A stretch of DNA of 64,000 nucleotides. It comes from Montifringilla adamsi. Its lineage: Eukaryota; Chordata; Aves; Passeriformes; Passeridae. Where the stretch lies: contig JAGGNK010010337.1 in assembly GCA_017590115.1 (NCBI GenBank), forward strand, positions 5,407,679 to 5,471,678. The letters run 5' to 3'. The notes below the pieces were generated by a model. The model saw only the letters and a program-made list of their open reading frames with translations. It was not told the DNA's origin and did not search any database. The translations under genes and the position numbers were made by a program. The number at the start of each line of letters is the position of its first letter. Within the stretch, counting starts at the first letter, position 1. Positions 46,583 through 59,185 of this stretch are shown piece by piece.

Positions 46583-46680
46583 GATTAGGCCCAGATCCAA
46601 AAAGGGACCTAGGTACTTAAAGTGGGACTGAGGTATGCGAGGCCCAGACAAAGGTCCTCCTCAGTCCCTGGAAACCACTG
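46583..46680. repeat. Possible decayed palindromic repeat
   Basis: 'ttaggcccagatccaaaaag' and 'acctaggtacttaaagtggg' resemble the 'ggcccagatcctcaaaggtatttag' end of the family at 28967-29030. The other arm is not clear. Low confidence. Confidence 0.3.
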
Positions 46681-47686
46681 AGTTTTCAAAATTAGTAATT
46701 CTGCTTTGGAGAATGCCTGAAAGCACCTCAGCTTCGACATGCAGTTCCATGCCCACATCCCTTCTTCACCTTCATCCATACCTCCCCAGGATCTCCTGGA
46801 GCATGGCCACCAAGGCCAGGGCCCTTCAAACATGCAATGGTAACTCCACTTTCTTCCAAAACACAAACAGAGGAAGAGGTGGTACCACCTTATCATACAA
46901 TAGCTCAGTGCTTGGAGCACACACCCAGGCAGAGCTGGTTTCCCTCAGCTCCTGAGGACTCAGCCCTGCACTGCAGAGGGTGCCCTGGCCAGAGCTCTCC
47001 CTCTTCTTCCCCCTGCACTTCAGCTGCAGGCAAAAAAAAAAAAAAAAAATCTTGGCCCTGGTTTCCTCTGTCAAGTTTTGTATAAATACCTGATTTTGCT
47101 ATTTTCAATGTGTGAATATATAAAACACTGTCTGAGGAAAACATGCCTAAAAGCCATATGCTTTCTCTTCAAGAGAGTCTTCTGGATTTAAGGCATCCCC
47201 TTGTCCTCAGCATTGCCTTTGCCTATCTCGGGCATCTCCATGATCAGCATTGGCCTGTTTCCTCTTTCCACACATTATTTTGTGGGTCAGGATGAGGCTC
47301 TGTGGGTCTCACCCCTTGCACTCTCTGGCACACACAGGGTCAGTTCAGCTCTATCACTTGGTGGGAGGACACAGCCTGCTCTCAGGCCTCAGAGGAGTGC
47401 AGCCCCACTGTGCTGTTATTCCTGCCTGTGCATTACAGAGCGGGGAATTAGGCTTTCTTGTTTACATTTTCTCTTTTCTCTTTCACCCCCTCCTTTTTTC
47501 CCCCCTTCTTAATAAAGAATGTTTTTAAAAACAAGTGCCTGCATTTGAGCTCCTGCGAACTCTAGTTTCCTTGGAGAAATGTTTGTGCTCTTTAACTTAA
47601 AGAATCTCTGAAACATATAGGAAAGGAATTTCATAAACTGCTCATTGAAAAACATTCCATACATTCCCCTCTCATCCAGAGACACC
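46681..47686. other. Unique non-coding tract with an A run
   Basis: Contains an 18-base A run at 47032-47049. Overlapping open frames on both strands (for example 46609-46920 and 46635-46955) cancel as evidence for coding. A pyrimidine-rich patch lies at 47460-47510. Confidence 0.65.
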
Positions 47687-47888
47687 CGTGTGTGGTCTCC
47701 GACAAGGTCAGGTTTGGGGCTACGTAACGGGGACAAAGATTCCAGCGCTCAGAAAACAACAGATACCACAGACCATGGGACGGGGGGGAAAGGACCTCGT
47801 GACTCCCATTGCTGGAGGCCGGGAGACCACCGGAAAGCCAACAGACAGTAAACACTGTGCGTTATCCCAGGGAGGAAAATCCCAGCGC
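47687..47888. other. CpG-dense patch of unknown nature
   Basis: I count 12 CpG in about 200 bases, including 'ctacgtaacgg' (near 47720), 'ccagcgctc', 'gggacggggggg', 'ggccggga', 'caccgg' and 'cccagcgcga'. Flanking kilobases have very few. The stretch carries short plus-strand open frames without a recognisable domain. It may be a small regulatory island, part of an unrecognised transcript's first exon, or a young insertion not yet depleted of CpG. Confidence 0.35.
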
Positions 47889-49845
47889 GAACCTCCCACA
47901 TATCTGTTGAGAGAGTGACATCAGGCTCTGCTAAGGAATGGAGAAGGGAAAAGGGGGGAAAAAAAGAAAAGAAAAGAGGACAAAAAGAGAAAAACAGTGT
48001 TTGCCACTTTAATCTAAGAAAGGTGAAGACAATGAAGGAGGTCCTTGAGGGGCAGATTGGATGGCTGTTGCAAATGGTGGGCAGTCAGATTGGGAGATGA
48101 TTACAGATGCATAAAGTGGTGGGAAGAGCACCCTGGGTTTAGATTGCCTCCCCTCTGTTTTGAAATCAGGGAGGCATGTTTGCCAGCCCTGCCATCCCTT
48201 GGGGCACTCTGAAGCTCTAGGAATGAGCGCTCTGCACATCTTCAGTTTACACTGCTTGCAGAAACCATAACGTTATTTCCAAACCGAGTACTCTGAAACA
48301 TGCCAAAGGCACCATTCCTAATCCACTACGATGGACATGACTCACGGCAGGTCTTAAAACAAAATTACCCAAAGTGAGGGAAAAGAAAGCATCAGGGAAA
48401 TAGTCTCTTGGAGAAAGTTCTTCTCCAGTACCTGATGAAATGTCACAAGATGGGTTTTATTACAAAATTTTCCACTGAAGTCTACATGCTAGAATTGATT
48501 TCTGAGTTTAGATCAACTGGAAACATGTAAATTCACAGGAGATCCTTTGAAATCTTTGAGAAAGTCCCCTACATAAATAAGTCCAAACTGGAAACCTTCT
48601 TTTTGTGGAAATTGGAAAGCAAGGCCACACCTGGACCATCATTCATATTGCCCTGCTTATCTTGTTTCACCATTCACACTAGCATGGATTATGCACCACG
48701 ACTGGCACTGTAAAGTGCAGTTGCTTCAATTTTGTGAAGTATTGATGGTTTTTTAGAGCTCAGTAGTGACAACATCCACTCAATGCAATCAGGATCCAAA
48801 GCTTTTTAATTGCTCCTTGTGTCACTCCTGCAGTTAAGCAAATCCTTCATCCTCAGTACATTAGAAAGATTTGAACCTAGGCTATTCTTGCTTAAACTTG
48901 GCTCCATTCACTAGCAGGGGGAAAAAATAAGCTTTGACTGAAGATGTCAGACCTTTAGTCACCTTTACAAAAGTTTCAAATTGCATTAAACTAACCACAA
49001 ACAACAGCCTGTCTAGATTTCTGCAGCAAACCACAAAGAATGAAAAATGGCTGACAACAAATACACACTCTTGACATTACAGTTGCTTAACTCCTTAAAT
49101 CTGGGATCCTGAGTCAGGAAAAAAAAAGTGCAAGGCATAATTACAAATACCCTACTTCATCTTGTACATCATCCTGAATGGATGAAATGGCTGGCACAAA
49201 TAAAGCTCTGCTAGCAAAACACAACAGACTGTCTTCATTGCTGCTGCTGCTGCTGAAGGTTGTCTCTGCTCTCCTGTTTGTTCTCTCCTAGCTCTTTATA
49301 AATTCAATCCAGATATTAACAATATCCATTAGCTTCTCCAGAAGATTATCTCAGCTTTAGTGACTGGAATGCAGGGATTAGAAAAAAAAATCCATTTGGT
49401 TTTGTTTTTAATAAAAGTATATGTTGATTTAAAGTGATGGCTTTTAACATCTGTTGTGCAAGTCTTTGTGGTAATAACCCTCAGAAATTGTTGGAGAGAG
49501 AGATCATTTAGTAGGTAATAAACATCAGTGATTTCATTAATGAAATATTCTAGCATAGACATTACAAATGGGAAGAAGCAAGGCTTCCACCTGCTTAATG
49601 ATTTCATTGCTGAGGCTAAAACTGGCTGCTGCTGGCAGGGCAGGAGATGCCCTGGTGCCTCTTTCCCCAGCTGTGGGCACAGCTACGTCAAGGCATGTGC
49701 AGTGGAAGGAGAGCTGCCTTGGGGGCCTATCAGGAAGCTTCTGACTATCAACATGTGAGGCACAGATTTCGAAATGCCTTACCAATAAGGGGTTGTCCTT
49801 AGTTCCTGACATTGCTGTGACCCAGCTGACAACTCTTTCTTGGAG
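47889..49845. other. Unique non-coding tract
   Basis: A purine-rich tract lies at 47945-47997 and a short (TGC)5 repeat at about 49239-49255. No repeat family, exon or RNA gene was recognised. Confidence 0.65.
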
Positions 49846-49970
49846 CACTGGATGCCTGTTAGCTGGAAAATGGTGACACAGATTGCACTGGAGGCCTATG
49901 TAGCTGGAAAATGGTGACACAGATTGTACTGGATGCTCGTTAGCTGGAAAACGGTGACGCAGATTGAGCC
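49846..49970. repeat. Minisatellite, about 41-bp unit, three copies
   Basis: Units start with 'tagctggaaaatggtgacac' at 49860 (41 bases) and 49901 (40 bases). A third, partial unit at 49941 has two substitutions in that word (acggtgacgc). A partial unit 'gcactggatgcctgt' precedes the first. It is non-coding and likely to vary in copy number between individuals. Divergence increases to the right, so the middle pair is the most recent. Confidence 0.95.
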
Positions 49971-52900
49971 AGGAGTACGGGAAGTTGATGGGTCACGCAA
50001 GTGAATCCAAAGAACTACAGTTCCTGGCAGAAGAGGTGAAAACCTTCTGTAGGAATCTTTTCATCTTCCTCCGCAGGGAGAAGTTTTGAATGCAATTTCC
50101 AGCCAAACTCAGATTTCTTCTGGAAGTCTTTATTGATCATGTGTGTGAATGCGGAGGGGAGATCCTTCAGAGACCAGTTTTACAAACAACAACAACAACA
50201 AAGCTGAAAGCTTCAAAGACAAAAAGATCATGGGGTGGAAGGTCCTGTCTTGCAGACCTTCAGGGAGCCAGTAACAAATTGAATGATGGGGAAATGCCCC
50301 TGCCCACATGAGGGTCTAGGGCCCCACACACCCAAAGTTGCCTGTTCACAGCAATTGTCCTTTCCCTGCACAGCAAAGATCAGGGCACAAGGGAGAAAAG
50401 TCTGCCTTTGGATATTAGCTCGTCATGTGGCCCTAGGCACAAAGGGAACAGTAAGTTTCCTCCCTCCTCTCCCCTTCTTCAGCTGGTCAGCAGCTCCTGT
50501 CCTACCTGAGATTCTTGCCATACCAAAAGCCATCCAAGGAAGTGTTCAATCCCCTTTCTGAACTCTGCTCACTCCTCAGTGAGGAGAAAGGTACCCCAAA
50601 GCCCCCTTCCTCCAGCCTTGATGCTACCACAGAGGCCAGTCCTGGCAGGGTAGGCCCTACACACTGCGGAGAAGCTCAGTGCTCCTCTGGAAAAAGCACG
50701 TGTAGGGAGTGGGATTTGGGCCACAGTGTGCTGAATCAAAAGCATCTGAACAGTTGTCCTCCCCTGTGGCTTTGCGGTGAGCTTAGGAAATCCCTTTTGA
50801 GCTGTGCTAAGGGATCCCTTTGAGGCTTCTTGGCTTCCTGCAGCCTTTTCCTCCCTTGTCAGACAGCTAAGAGGAAACTGCTGATGCTGGCTCCCTGCAA
50901 GACATCAACTGCTTTCTATTATTTGGGAGCACAGGTTTCCCCACTTCTTGATGACCAGGGCCTGACCCAGGACTCTCTACAAACCTCCTGTGGTGCAGAG
51001 GAAAGAGCTGGTTGTGTCTGCAGGAAGAAGGATCACCTGTATGCCTGCTGGCACCTGTGGTCCTCTGCCTGTGGTCTCCAGCCAGAAGGACAATAGACAC
51101 TGATCTTCACTGGGAATAAAGAGCATCAGTGAAGATTGATGAAAACAAAACAGTGTGGTTCAGACCAAGTAAATGCCTTGGAAAGACAGGATGGTTTACA
51201 CATTTTCAGATGAGCTAACAGGCCAGCCCAAAGACAGCATTTTCTTGATCTGGAAAATGAAGCAAAAAATACAATTCCTGTGTACTTCTGTGGAATTACA
51301 GCTTTAGTTCTGTTTTACCTGCTACTTAGCACCCCATTTTCTCCCAGTGAAGACAAAGCCAACTTTTATCATCAAGGCTACAGTGGAGGAAGGGATGAGA
51401 AAGAAAAGGAGAGAAGGATTGTTCATTTTCTTTGCTTGGTAAGATCTGACAAACTGACAGTTGTCCCAGCCATTAAGGAAACTGTTACCCAATGTGTTTC
51501 ATGCAGTGGATCTGTTACCTTTTTGTCACACAGAAGAACAGACTGTCCCTGGACTCAGAGATGGGTGTTTTGGGGCCATATCTAAACTGCATGGCAGACT
51601 CATGCCATGCTGTCACCTGAGGTCACTGCCACGAGAGACATCCAGGAGAGAGGATATGACTGAAGACTAACTCATGTGCACAGGTTTCCTTCCCATGGCC
51701 ACTATGACATGTGCAGGAGGAGATGGTTTGTGCCCTGAAGAAAAGTCAGGGAGGTGAGGCACAGTCACACACCCTCTAGTTAAGAGAGATTCATCAGGAT
51801 GCATAATTTACATGCAGGAGTTTCTTGAGGACCACTGATGACCTTACCTCCCTGTCCTAGTCAAGTTCTGGACATCCCAGATGGTCCCACAGAGAGACCA
51901 TGGCCCTACTGTGATGTTTTCCACTTTTTAATAAAAGGCACCTTTAGCTTACATTAACAAACAGAAATATTCTTTATCCATCAAAGGCAGATCCATTTGA
52001 GGATAGAGTCGGTGTTATCCATAAAGCTGTCAAGAAATTTTCACAGGTTTTATCTGGTTTTCTGAACTGAGCAAATCACTCCTGAAAGTTTTTGGAAATC
52101 CTAATTTTTCTGTCTGACTACAGGGAGTTTTCACATTTCAAGACGTGAGGGAAAACTGCCACTACTTTCAACAGCAAAAATCAATGTTTGTTAAAAGATG
52201 CAATTTTGTTTGTTTGTGAAACTCTTTTGATTCTCTCTAGAAGACTTTACCATTATTTAGGCATCTAGATCATAAATAAAATATTGGTAAATATAAAAAA
52301 GATTACTTTACTTGCAATCACTTCTGCCAGAAGCTAACAGTAATGGATGCTGCTGCCACTCAAGCCATGGTTGTTCCTGTACTTGGTGCCATGGGAAGAA
52401 GCAGTGGTACACAACTTAAAGAGATCTGCCAATTTAATAAACCATTGAGAGGGGATACTGGAATGCAATATTTCATGACCCAAATCCCCAAGTTGCAACC
52501 AAGCTACTGATTTTCTTTCTTGATATCCATATCTTAGTAATTGTTGCTTTGTTCCTGTCCTCAGAGGAATGACCCTGACCAAGGGACAGCTGTAGACACT
52601 CCATCCAAGCAAAGGATGCTGCAAGAGACAGTGCCCATTGCCTCAGCTGCCCAAAGTGTCAGCCTTCATGCTTTGCAGCAAGGAATCCACATCCATCACA
52701 AACTGCAGAGAGAAGAAGGGGACCAGGACAAGGAGGTGAAATAGTGAAAAAGCTTTTCGTCCCAAAGGGAGGCACAAAAAGAAAAGTCTTTCACTCTTCC
52801 TTGGGGACTGTCTAAAGCACTTTGATCCAATCATGGCTTTAATGAGAAGGATGCCTCAGCTGCCCCTAAGCACACACCACCGCTGGTCCTGGTGGACTAA

Positions 52901-54192
52901 GATACCCAGGGACCCAGACCACAAAAGAGAGAAGTAACCTCAGCAAACAGAAATTGAGGAGGACATTCAGTTTTGCTGCTTCTTTTATCTCTTCTTAACA
53001 GCCTAATTGGAGTGTAATGAATTTAGGGTTGGTGCTCACTGCCAGATTCATTTCTTTGATGTGTTTTTGGCCTCTGTGCTACAAAAATGCAATGGGAACC
53101 AAAACCAAGATATTACACCTCCATAAAGTGTCTCTGGGTTTACCATGAGATTCCAATGCCTGTGCCAAGTGACCAAAGCCACTAACAGGCCGCTGCTCGC
53201 CAAGATGTTTGGGTAATGAATAAGGAGCAGAGAGAGATGCCACTGTGAATCAGAGTGAGGAATGCACGCTAATGGCAACAGAGGTGGATCCTGGGCTGTA
53301 ATGTGGAACAGAAGAGTGCTGTGCTCATGCTTCTCTGTGGCTGCAGCTTGCAGGAGCATCTGGTGGTGCCTGAGGGCCTGTGGCAGGCGAGGAGGATTTT
53401 AGGAGGTAGGTAGAGTACTGCTGTACAGGGACATAATGACGCAGCACCACAAGCTGCTCATGCTCCAGCAGCCAGGTCACTCTCAGGCCAAGGGTCTCTC
53501 CCCACCCCATTTTAGCCATCCCTGCCTTAGCTCCTGCAGAGACATCTCTTTCCTACATGAACCTACCATGCTTTGTTTGGCTCTCAGCAGGGCATCCCCA
53601 CAGGCAAAGAGCAGCCACTCTGTGACATGTGAGTGTCCAACACACAGTGCATGCTCAAGAGGCCATCACCCCACACTGTCCTCCACACCCCTGTCAGGGT
53701 CACCATCCCACCAGTGGGGACAGCAGAGTCAGCAGGCTGTGAATGCAGGCAGCAGGCAAAACTTGGAAAGGTCTCCTTGGGGGATATCCAACCCTGCAGA
53801 GAAGACAGGGATCCCCACCACCTCACTTAGATCCTAAATGATAACGATAACCTGCCCTTGGGCACACACGAACAACCTGGTGATGCCTATCAATTAAAAT
53901 GTCCAAGGGCCCCCACATATAATTTCCTCTTAGAGACAAATAGATAAATTATGGGAGTTTGGTTCTGAAGAGGCTTCATGAAGTATGGATGTTTTCTGTT
54001 TCTATACAAACACCAACTAAGCAAGCCCATGTTAGATGAACCAATGCATCTATTTCAAAAATCACAGCCCAAAAGAAAATCCAACTGCTTATCTGTTTCC
54101 CTGCCTGCAATGATCTTCCTCACAATAAAAAACGATGTGCCTCCTTGGAAAAATCGTGGCCAATGACAGTTCATGTACTTGCAGAATATTCA
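49971..54192. other. Unique non-coding tract, no gene recognised
   Basis: Includes a short (CAA)5 repeat at about 50187-50202. The 133-codon plus-strand frame at 53436-53837 and others have no domain and are overlapped on the opposite strand. No exon, RNA gene or known repeat was recognised. Confidence 0.65.
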
Positions 54193-54290
54193 GGGCTAAA
54201 TTCCCACCCTATTTAAATCAATACAGCTATATCCATTTTAGGGAAGCTATCCTCAATTGACAGATCCTGGGAACCTGGCCCTGAATCTCT
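54193..54290. repeat. Old interspersed repeat fragment, sauropsid type
   Basis: 'gggctaaattcccaccctat' then 'ttaaatcaatacagctat' and the closing 'gatcctgggaacctggccct' (with 'ctgaatc' after) follow the order of a reptile repeat with 'ggctaaattctgccct', 'aaatcaatggagct' and 'gaggatctggccc'. It looks related to the fragment at 105-178. Decayed and without coding capacity. Confidence 0.45.
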
Positions 54291-57200
54291 GACTCAAACA
54301 GTCTTTACCCTCTGACTGCATGTTTGAGACATGGGCTGCTGATAAGATATGCTTCTAGTTAAATGCAGTCCTCCTTCAGCTATGATTCACATTCAAGAGC
54401 AGTTAAGTGGTCCAGCTGTTCTGGACACAAACCTTCCCTCTGCAAGAAAAGCACTTTCTGGAAGAGGTATACTCACACAGCTTTGCTGGTAAGCAGGTTA
54501 TATACCCAAATCCCAGAACTGTGCTCCAAATCCTGACACTAGAGGCAGAGACAAACCCTCTTCCTGCCTCCAGTGGCCACTGTCACCTTAGCTCCATCAG
54601 ATGTGAGTGGAGAGCTACTTTACACCTTGCTCATTATTCAGGGGAGAAATCAGGGAGTCCATCCCTGAGCCTCTCTGTGTTCTGGAAGACTTAGGCATTC
54701 ACACCAGCTACGTGTAGTCAGCATTTAATAGGCCAGTAGTAAATTAGAGTCCCATGGGACCAGCAAGGCAGCCCCTGAGACCAAGAGGTGTGCAGTTCCT
54801 GTGATCAGAAAACATCCTCATCTTCCCAGTGGAATACATCTGTTAAAGCAAAATGGAAATGGGACACTACCTGAGCGTTAACCCTGTGGTTTCCCCAAGT
54901 TCCACAGGGATCTCAGTGCTCCATTTGCTGCTCCTGGGGACCACATTGCTTGGCCATTGCCATGAGCACATCCGACCATACATGTGCAAGCAGACATTCT
55001 CAGCTGAAGGGTTGGAACAGCTCCTTCTTCTGAACATCTGGACTTACACATATAAACTACTCAACACTCTCTTCCAGAATTACAGAGTCTTTCATATCTT
55101 ATCTCTCAAAAACCACTTATCAGCCCACGGCTTTCAGACTTCAGTCTCTCCCGTCTGCCAGAGTGGAACCCAGCCATGTAAAAATATGAATAAGAGCAGC
55201 CCCTCTCTCCTCTCCCACGCTGATGGCTGCAGCTCCTCTGATGGGGGCTTGAACTTTGGGGGCAGCAGGAACAGCTCCATCCACCCTTCTGCTCTGGACT
55301 GGCAGAGGAAGTTTGGCAGAGTTTTACCACGAGAAGATAGATCACTGGAGCACGAATGCCTCCTCCCATCCCAAGCTGAGGAAGGTGGCAATCTAAATGT
55401 ATACATTTATTCTCTTAATTATGATGGCAGACAATAAGGAAACATTTGTAAGCTCACATTGCTGCTGCATGGGTTTTGGGCATTCCCTAGAACCTCCACA
55501 TCAAACATGCACAACAAAAGACAGGTTTGTGCCCATAAATGAATATCAGTAATTTGAAATAGTCTGGACTTGCCAAATAAAGGCTTCTTTCTGCTAAATA
55601 ACCCTTTTTTGAATGCTAACAAAATGCTCAGAGAAAGTTTCATTTAAGATATTTCAAAAGTGCTATTCAGAAGGGGAGAGAAACTCTTTTATTGTCCTCT
55701 TCTATTTTTCCTCTCCCTTTTCCTTTTAAAGAAAACAAAGGTGCAGAGGAGGAAGTGCAGGAGGGACTTTTGAGCTTGTGAGCCATGAAAACACTTCAAG
55801 TTTCAGATTCACTGGGTATCAAAATTTCCACACACCCCCCCCTTCCAAACTTTTCAAATCCTTCCATAAAAATTCTGAAATTATATGGAAATTTCTTCCT
55901 CTGACACATAAGAGATGACATCATTAGACTTCAGCATGGTGCTAAAATCATGAGTGTGTGCTGCAGCACCAGATACCAGTCTAGACATTGCAGCAACCAG
56001 AACCAAAGCAGACCAAGGGGGCTTTCAGCATGCTGCCAGGGCTGGTGCTGCATCAGGCAGGATGGAGATGGGGCTGGCAGGAGGAAGGCAGTGATGTTAC
56101 AGCAGAGCAAAGCTTAACATAAAACAGGACCATCACTAGCTCTGGACTAGCTTAGCTAACATATTTCTCAGTTGTATGGACCGCACATGGGTCGTACATG
56201 TTTTTGTTCAGTCCAAGAGAGGTCTGTCGCAAGAACAACTGTCTCTGCTTTTGTTATGAAACTGAAGTTCAGGCACAAATCTCGCCTGATGGGTCTCATT
56301 CCAGCAGCCAATGATACAATCCAGAGAATAAACATGATCATCAGGTACCAATTGGGAAATGGTAGGAACAAGATCTGTAGTAGCAGTGGCAGGAAGAGAA
56401 GGTACAGGTGCCTTCCTTTCACTTCCCCAAGTGTCCCCCCAACCCACATGCACTTTGGCCCCCATCAGCCAGTCCTCTCTGGCAAAAAAACATGCTTTCA
56501 GATGCTGCTGCCAAACCTCAGAAATGTATATTGCTGTTCTGGCTATGTTCAGGAGGAAGGGGAAGGGAAAGCAGTGTGCAATTTTCAACAGTTTCTCCTT
56601 GGAGAGGGGCCCCCTAATTTTCTGAAAGGGGCCATCGAGGAGGGGGGAGAAAAAGCAAAAGGCTCTGTCCCATTTTAATCCCTTTTCCCAAATTAGTTAT
56701 ACACAGGGAATACATGATGGAGTTCCCTCTTTGGGCTCTGAGCCTCAAAACATTTCATAACACGCAGAGCCCTTCTAAAACCTTTTGATCACATCCCTTC
56801 TGAGACTGTTGTGTTTATGTGCAGAGCTGTGCGCATGGGCAGATGCTGGAGGGAAAGACAGGGAGCAAAAGTATCCTGCACTTGTGGCAGTGCAGGTAGG
56901 GTTTGCAGGACAACCCCAGCAAGGGGAAAAACCCAACAAGAAACCACAATACACAGAACAAAACAACTAAGGGACAAAGACCACTGGTGCTGCTGTGAGA
57001 GCTCAGCAACATCAGCCACAAATCCCTTCTATGCCGCTGTCAGGACAGCCTACCTGGAAACTTGAAACTGGCTCTTTGCCGTGTTGAAACCTAGTACAGG
57101 GACTGCTGAGTGATCTTTATTCAATGGGAAATTATGCAGTCTGCACAGAAAGAACCCAAAATAAAGATATTCACCCAACCTTATGCCTTGACCAAACAGG

Positions 57201-57465
57201 TTTCACATCAAGCAAGGACCACTAAGTGCCAAGCCTGGAGATGATTTCCGCAAGCCCATGAGAGGCTGGAAACCTTGGGATTACAGTGCATCTCCCTGCC
57301 CTGTGTGTTTTGATTACAGTCCTTCACAGCCTCAAAGCCTTAAAGATAGAATAAACTGCTACTGCACTTAAGTGATTTAGGATCATGCAGTCCAGTCACA
57401 GTTTTCAGCTGACCAAGAAGGGCAGAAATCTCTCCTCAGATTAACCAGCATGAGGTCTGCAAGCC
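54291..57465. other. Unique non-coding tract, no gene recognised
   Basis: The longest frames (54853-55437 plus, 194 codons; 56172-56678 plus, 168 codons) have no recognisable domain. The second is overlapped by two minus-strand open frames, one of which follows an acceptor-like 'ctgccactgctactacag' (minus strand, near 56383-56400). I cannot tell a real exon from chance here and do not call one. Confidence 0.6.
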
Positions 57466-57545
57466 AAGATCCTCAGAGGCATTAGATCCTCTTAGAAATC
57501 AGTGGTGCTTGGACATTTTAGTAAATATATTCAAGGATCTGGATT
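57466..57545. repeat. Decayed palindromic repeat, same family as 28967-29030
   Basis: The left arm 'agatcctcagaggcattaga' (57467-57486) and right end 'ttcaaggatctggatt' (57530-57545) match the 'agatcctcaaaggtatttag ... cctttgaggatctgg' pattern with several changes. The centre contains 'aaatcagtggtgcttggaca', comparable to 'aaatcaatgg' in reptile copies. Confidence 0.4.
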
Positions 57546-58568
57546 GAAATACCAGTGCCTACTCCCCTGAAAAATTATGTTACGTATCTTAAAAACTTTA
57601 CAAAGGTGACTGCGAGACTGATGCGTTTCTGGAAGTCTAAGAAGGGGTACTGGTATTTTGCTAAATTTTACTCAATACTTCTTATTAAAAAAGAGCTCAA
57701 CTGGTTTAATTAAAATTCATGGTAAATAGATTTCCTTACGCCAGTGCCAGTGCTTTGTATGGACACATTCAAAGGCATTCACTTCCATTTGGTTAAACTT
57801 TGTAACTGACTCTTCTAAATGTTTCCACATGGTGGCTTGAATTATTTTTTTCTCTTTCCTTTTTCTTTTTAACTAAATCAATTTTAAACCAATTTTCATT
57901 ACATTGGTGGTTTTGCATGTCCACAAGGCCTGTGGGCCTCTTGGATTTTAAAACTTGGCGTGAAATTCAGCCCAAAAAGCCAAGTGCTGAAACCCAGTGA
58001 AAATGAAACCATTACAATCTATAGGGGAAGCTGCCTGCCACTCAGCCCTGCCCACGCTGCTGGCTGGACTGAGAGCACCTTCCCTGGGGCACCAGTCCTA
58101 CACCAAACTGCGTGCTAGAAATGGCTAAAACTTGCCTCTGGACACTGCCACTGCTCCATCCTAAGCGAGTTTGGGATTTGGCAGCAGTGAGCTCAAATCC
58201 TGGCTGGTGGAAATTTCTTGAAGCACAGTCTGTGAGAAGATCAAAATCCTGATCAGGAACCTCTTTAAAAGTGTGGCTTCAAAGCTGACTGGAAACCTGG
58301 CCCTGGGCTTCCCTGCAATTCAGCTTGGGTTTGCAAACTTGGCTGGTGTTAGGTTTATTGCACCTAGTTTGGGGCTTTATTGTGAATATTTTGTGGAGAT
58401 TCAGCTCTCAAAATTAAATGGGCTCTGTTGTTCAGAGCCTGGACCAGTGTCCCTAACATCCATAAACTCCATACCAATCTATTTATCTTCATGTAAAAGT
58501 AATTGAGGGCCTGATGCTTTATTTTCAAGGTAGAGGTCGTTGCTGTGTATTATCAAGTCAGTAAAATT
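57546..58568. other. Unique non-coding tract
   Basis: No exon was recognised. Near 57955-58010 the words 'gcgtgaaattcagccc' hint at another decayed reptile repeat, too weak to call. Confidence 0.6.
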
Positions 58569-58640
58569 GGATGGATGGATGGATGGATGGATGGATGGAT
58601 GGATGGATGGATGGATGGATGGATGGATGGATGGATGGAT
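58569..58640. repeat. (GGAT)18 microsatellite
   Basis: Eighteen uninterrupted GGAT units (72 bases). On the opposite strand this reads as a run of His-Pro-Ser-Ile codons, which is an artefact of translation and not a gene. Perfect identity implies recent expansion and probable polymorphism. Confidence 0.98.
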
Positions 58641-59089
58641 ACTACTGACTGCTGCATATTGGAGGACCTTGACTTATAAAGCAACTTTTTAAACTGGCGA
58701 GGAGCCAGATTTGTTATGGTCCCGTTTTCCACCACTGAGTCTAGTAAGCAAACCAAAAAGCAAAAAGATGTCTTGTAGAAACACCCAGCAGCTGGGATGC
58801 TTCAAAGCAAAGACAGCAGCCATAGAAGAAACACCAGCAGAGGTGAAGGTTTTCTGCCTCCCAGAAGGTTTGAGGCAATGAAGAAAGCCAATAATACTGC
58901 TGGTTTCCAACACTACTGCTTTTAATACCTCCAGAAGTAGAAAAGAATGGGTTTACTTACTGTTCAACTCCCTTTCCCCCACAAAAGCCCTCAAAAATGG
59001 TGACCATTCAAAGCAGAACAAAGATGGTTCTTGGCAAAGCTGCAGTGTGGCTCCTATTACTGAGGAGAATGTGGTCATGTTGCTAAGAT
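58641..59089. other. Unique non-coding sequence
   Basis: No recognisable feature. Confidence 0.6.
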
Positions 59090-59185
59090 AGTAGCCTAGG
59101 AGTCAGGCCACTCTTCATGGCTATCCCACCACCCCACCGTGTAACCTTGGAAAGTCACGTTTCCCCTCCATGGTTCCACATTCCT
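59090..59185 (+). mobile_element. MIR-type SINE remnant
   Basis: 'gcctaggagtcaggccactc' matches the start of reptile MIR-type copies ('gactaggagtcaggactcct'). 'gtgtaaccttggaaagtcac' (59139-59158) is close to the core 'gtgaccttgggcaagtcac', and 'tttcccctccatggttccac' corresponds to 'ttcccctctctgtgcctc'. Order and spacing are consistent with one decayed copy. Confidence 0.65.

Noticed and set aside
54853..55437. 194-codon plus-strand open frame
   Set aside because: No domain, signal or repeat family is visible, two minus-strand frames overlap it, and no splice or promoter context was found.
56168..56678. Overlapping open frames, one hydrophobic, after an acceptor-like pyrimidine tract on the minus strand
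   Set aside because: Three overlapping open frames across both strands cannot all be real, none matches a family I know, and no partner exon was seen.
58553..58756. Repeated His-Pro-Ser-Ile peptide on the minus strand
   Set aside because: It is the translation of the GGAT microsatellite and not a repeat protein.
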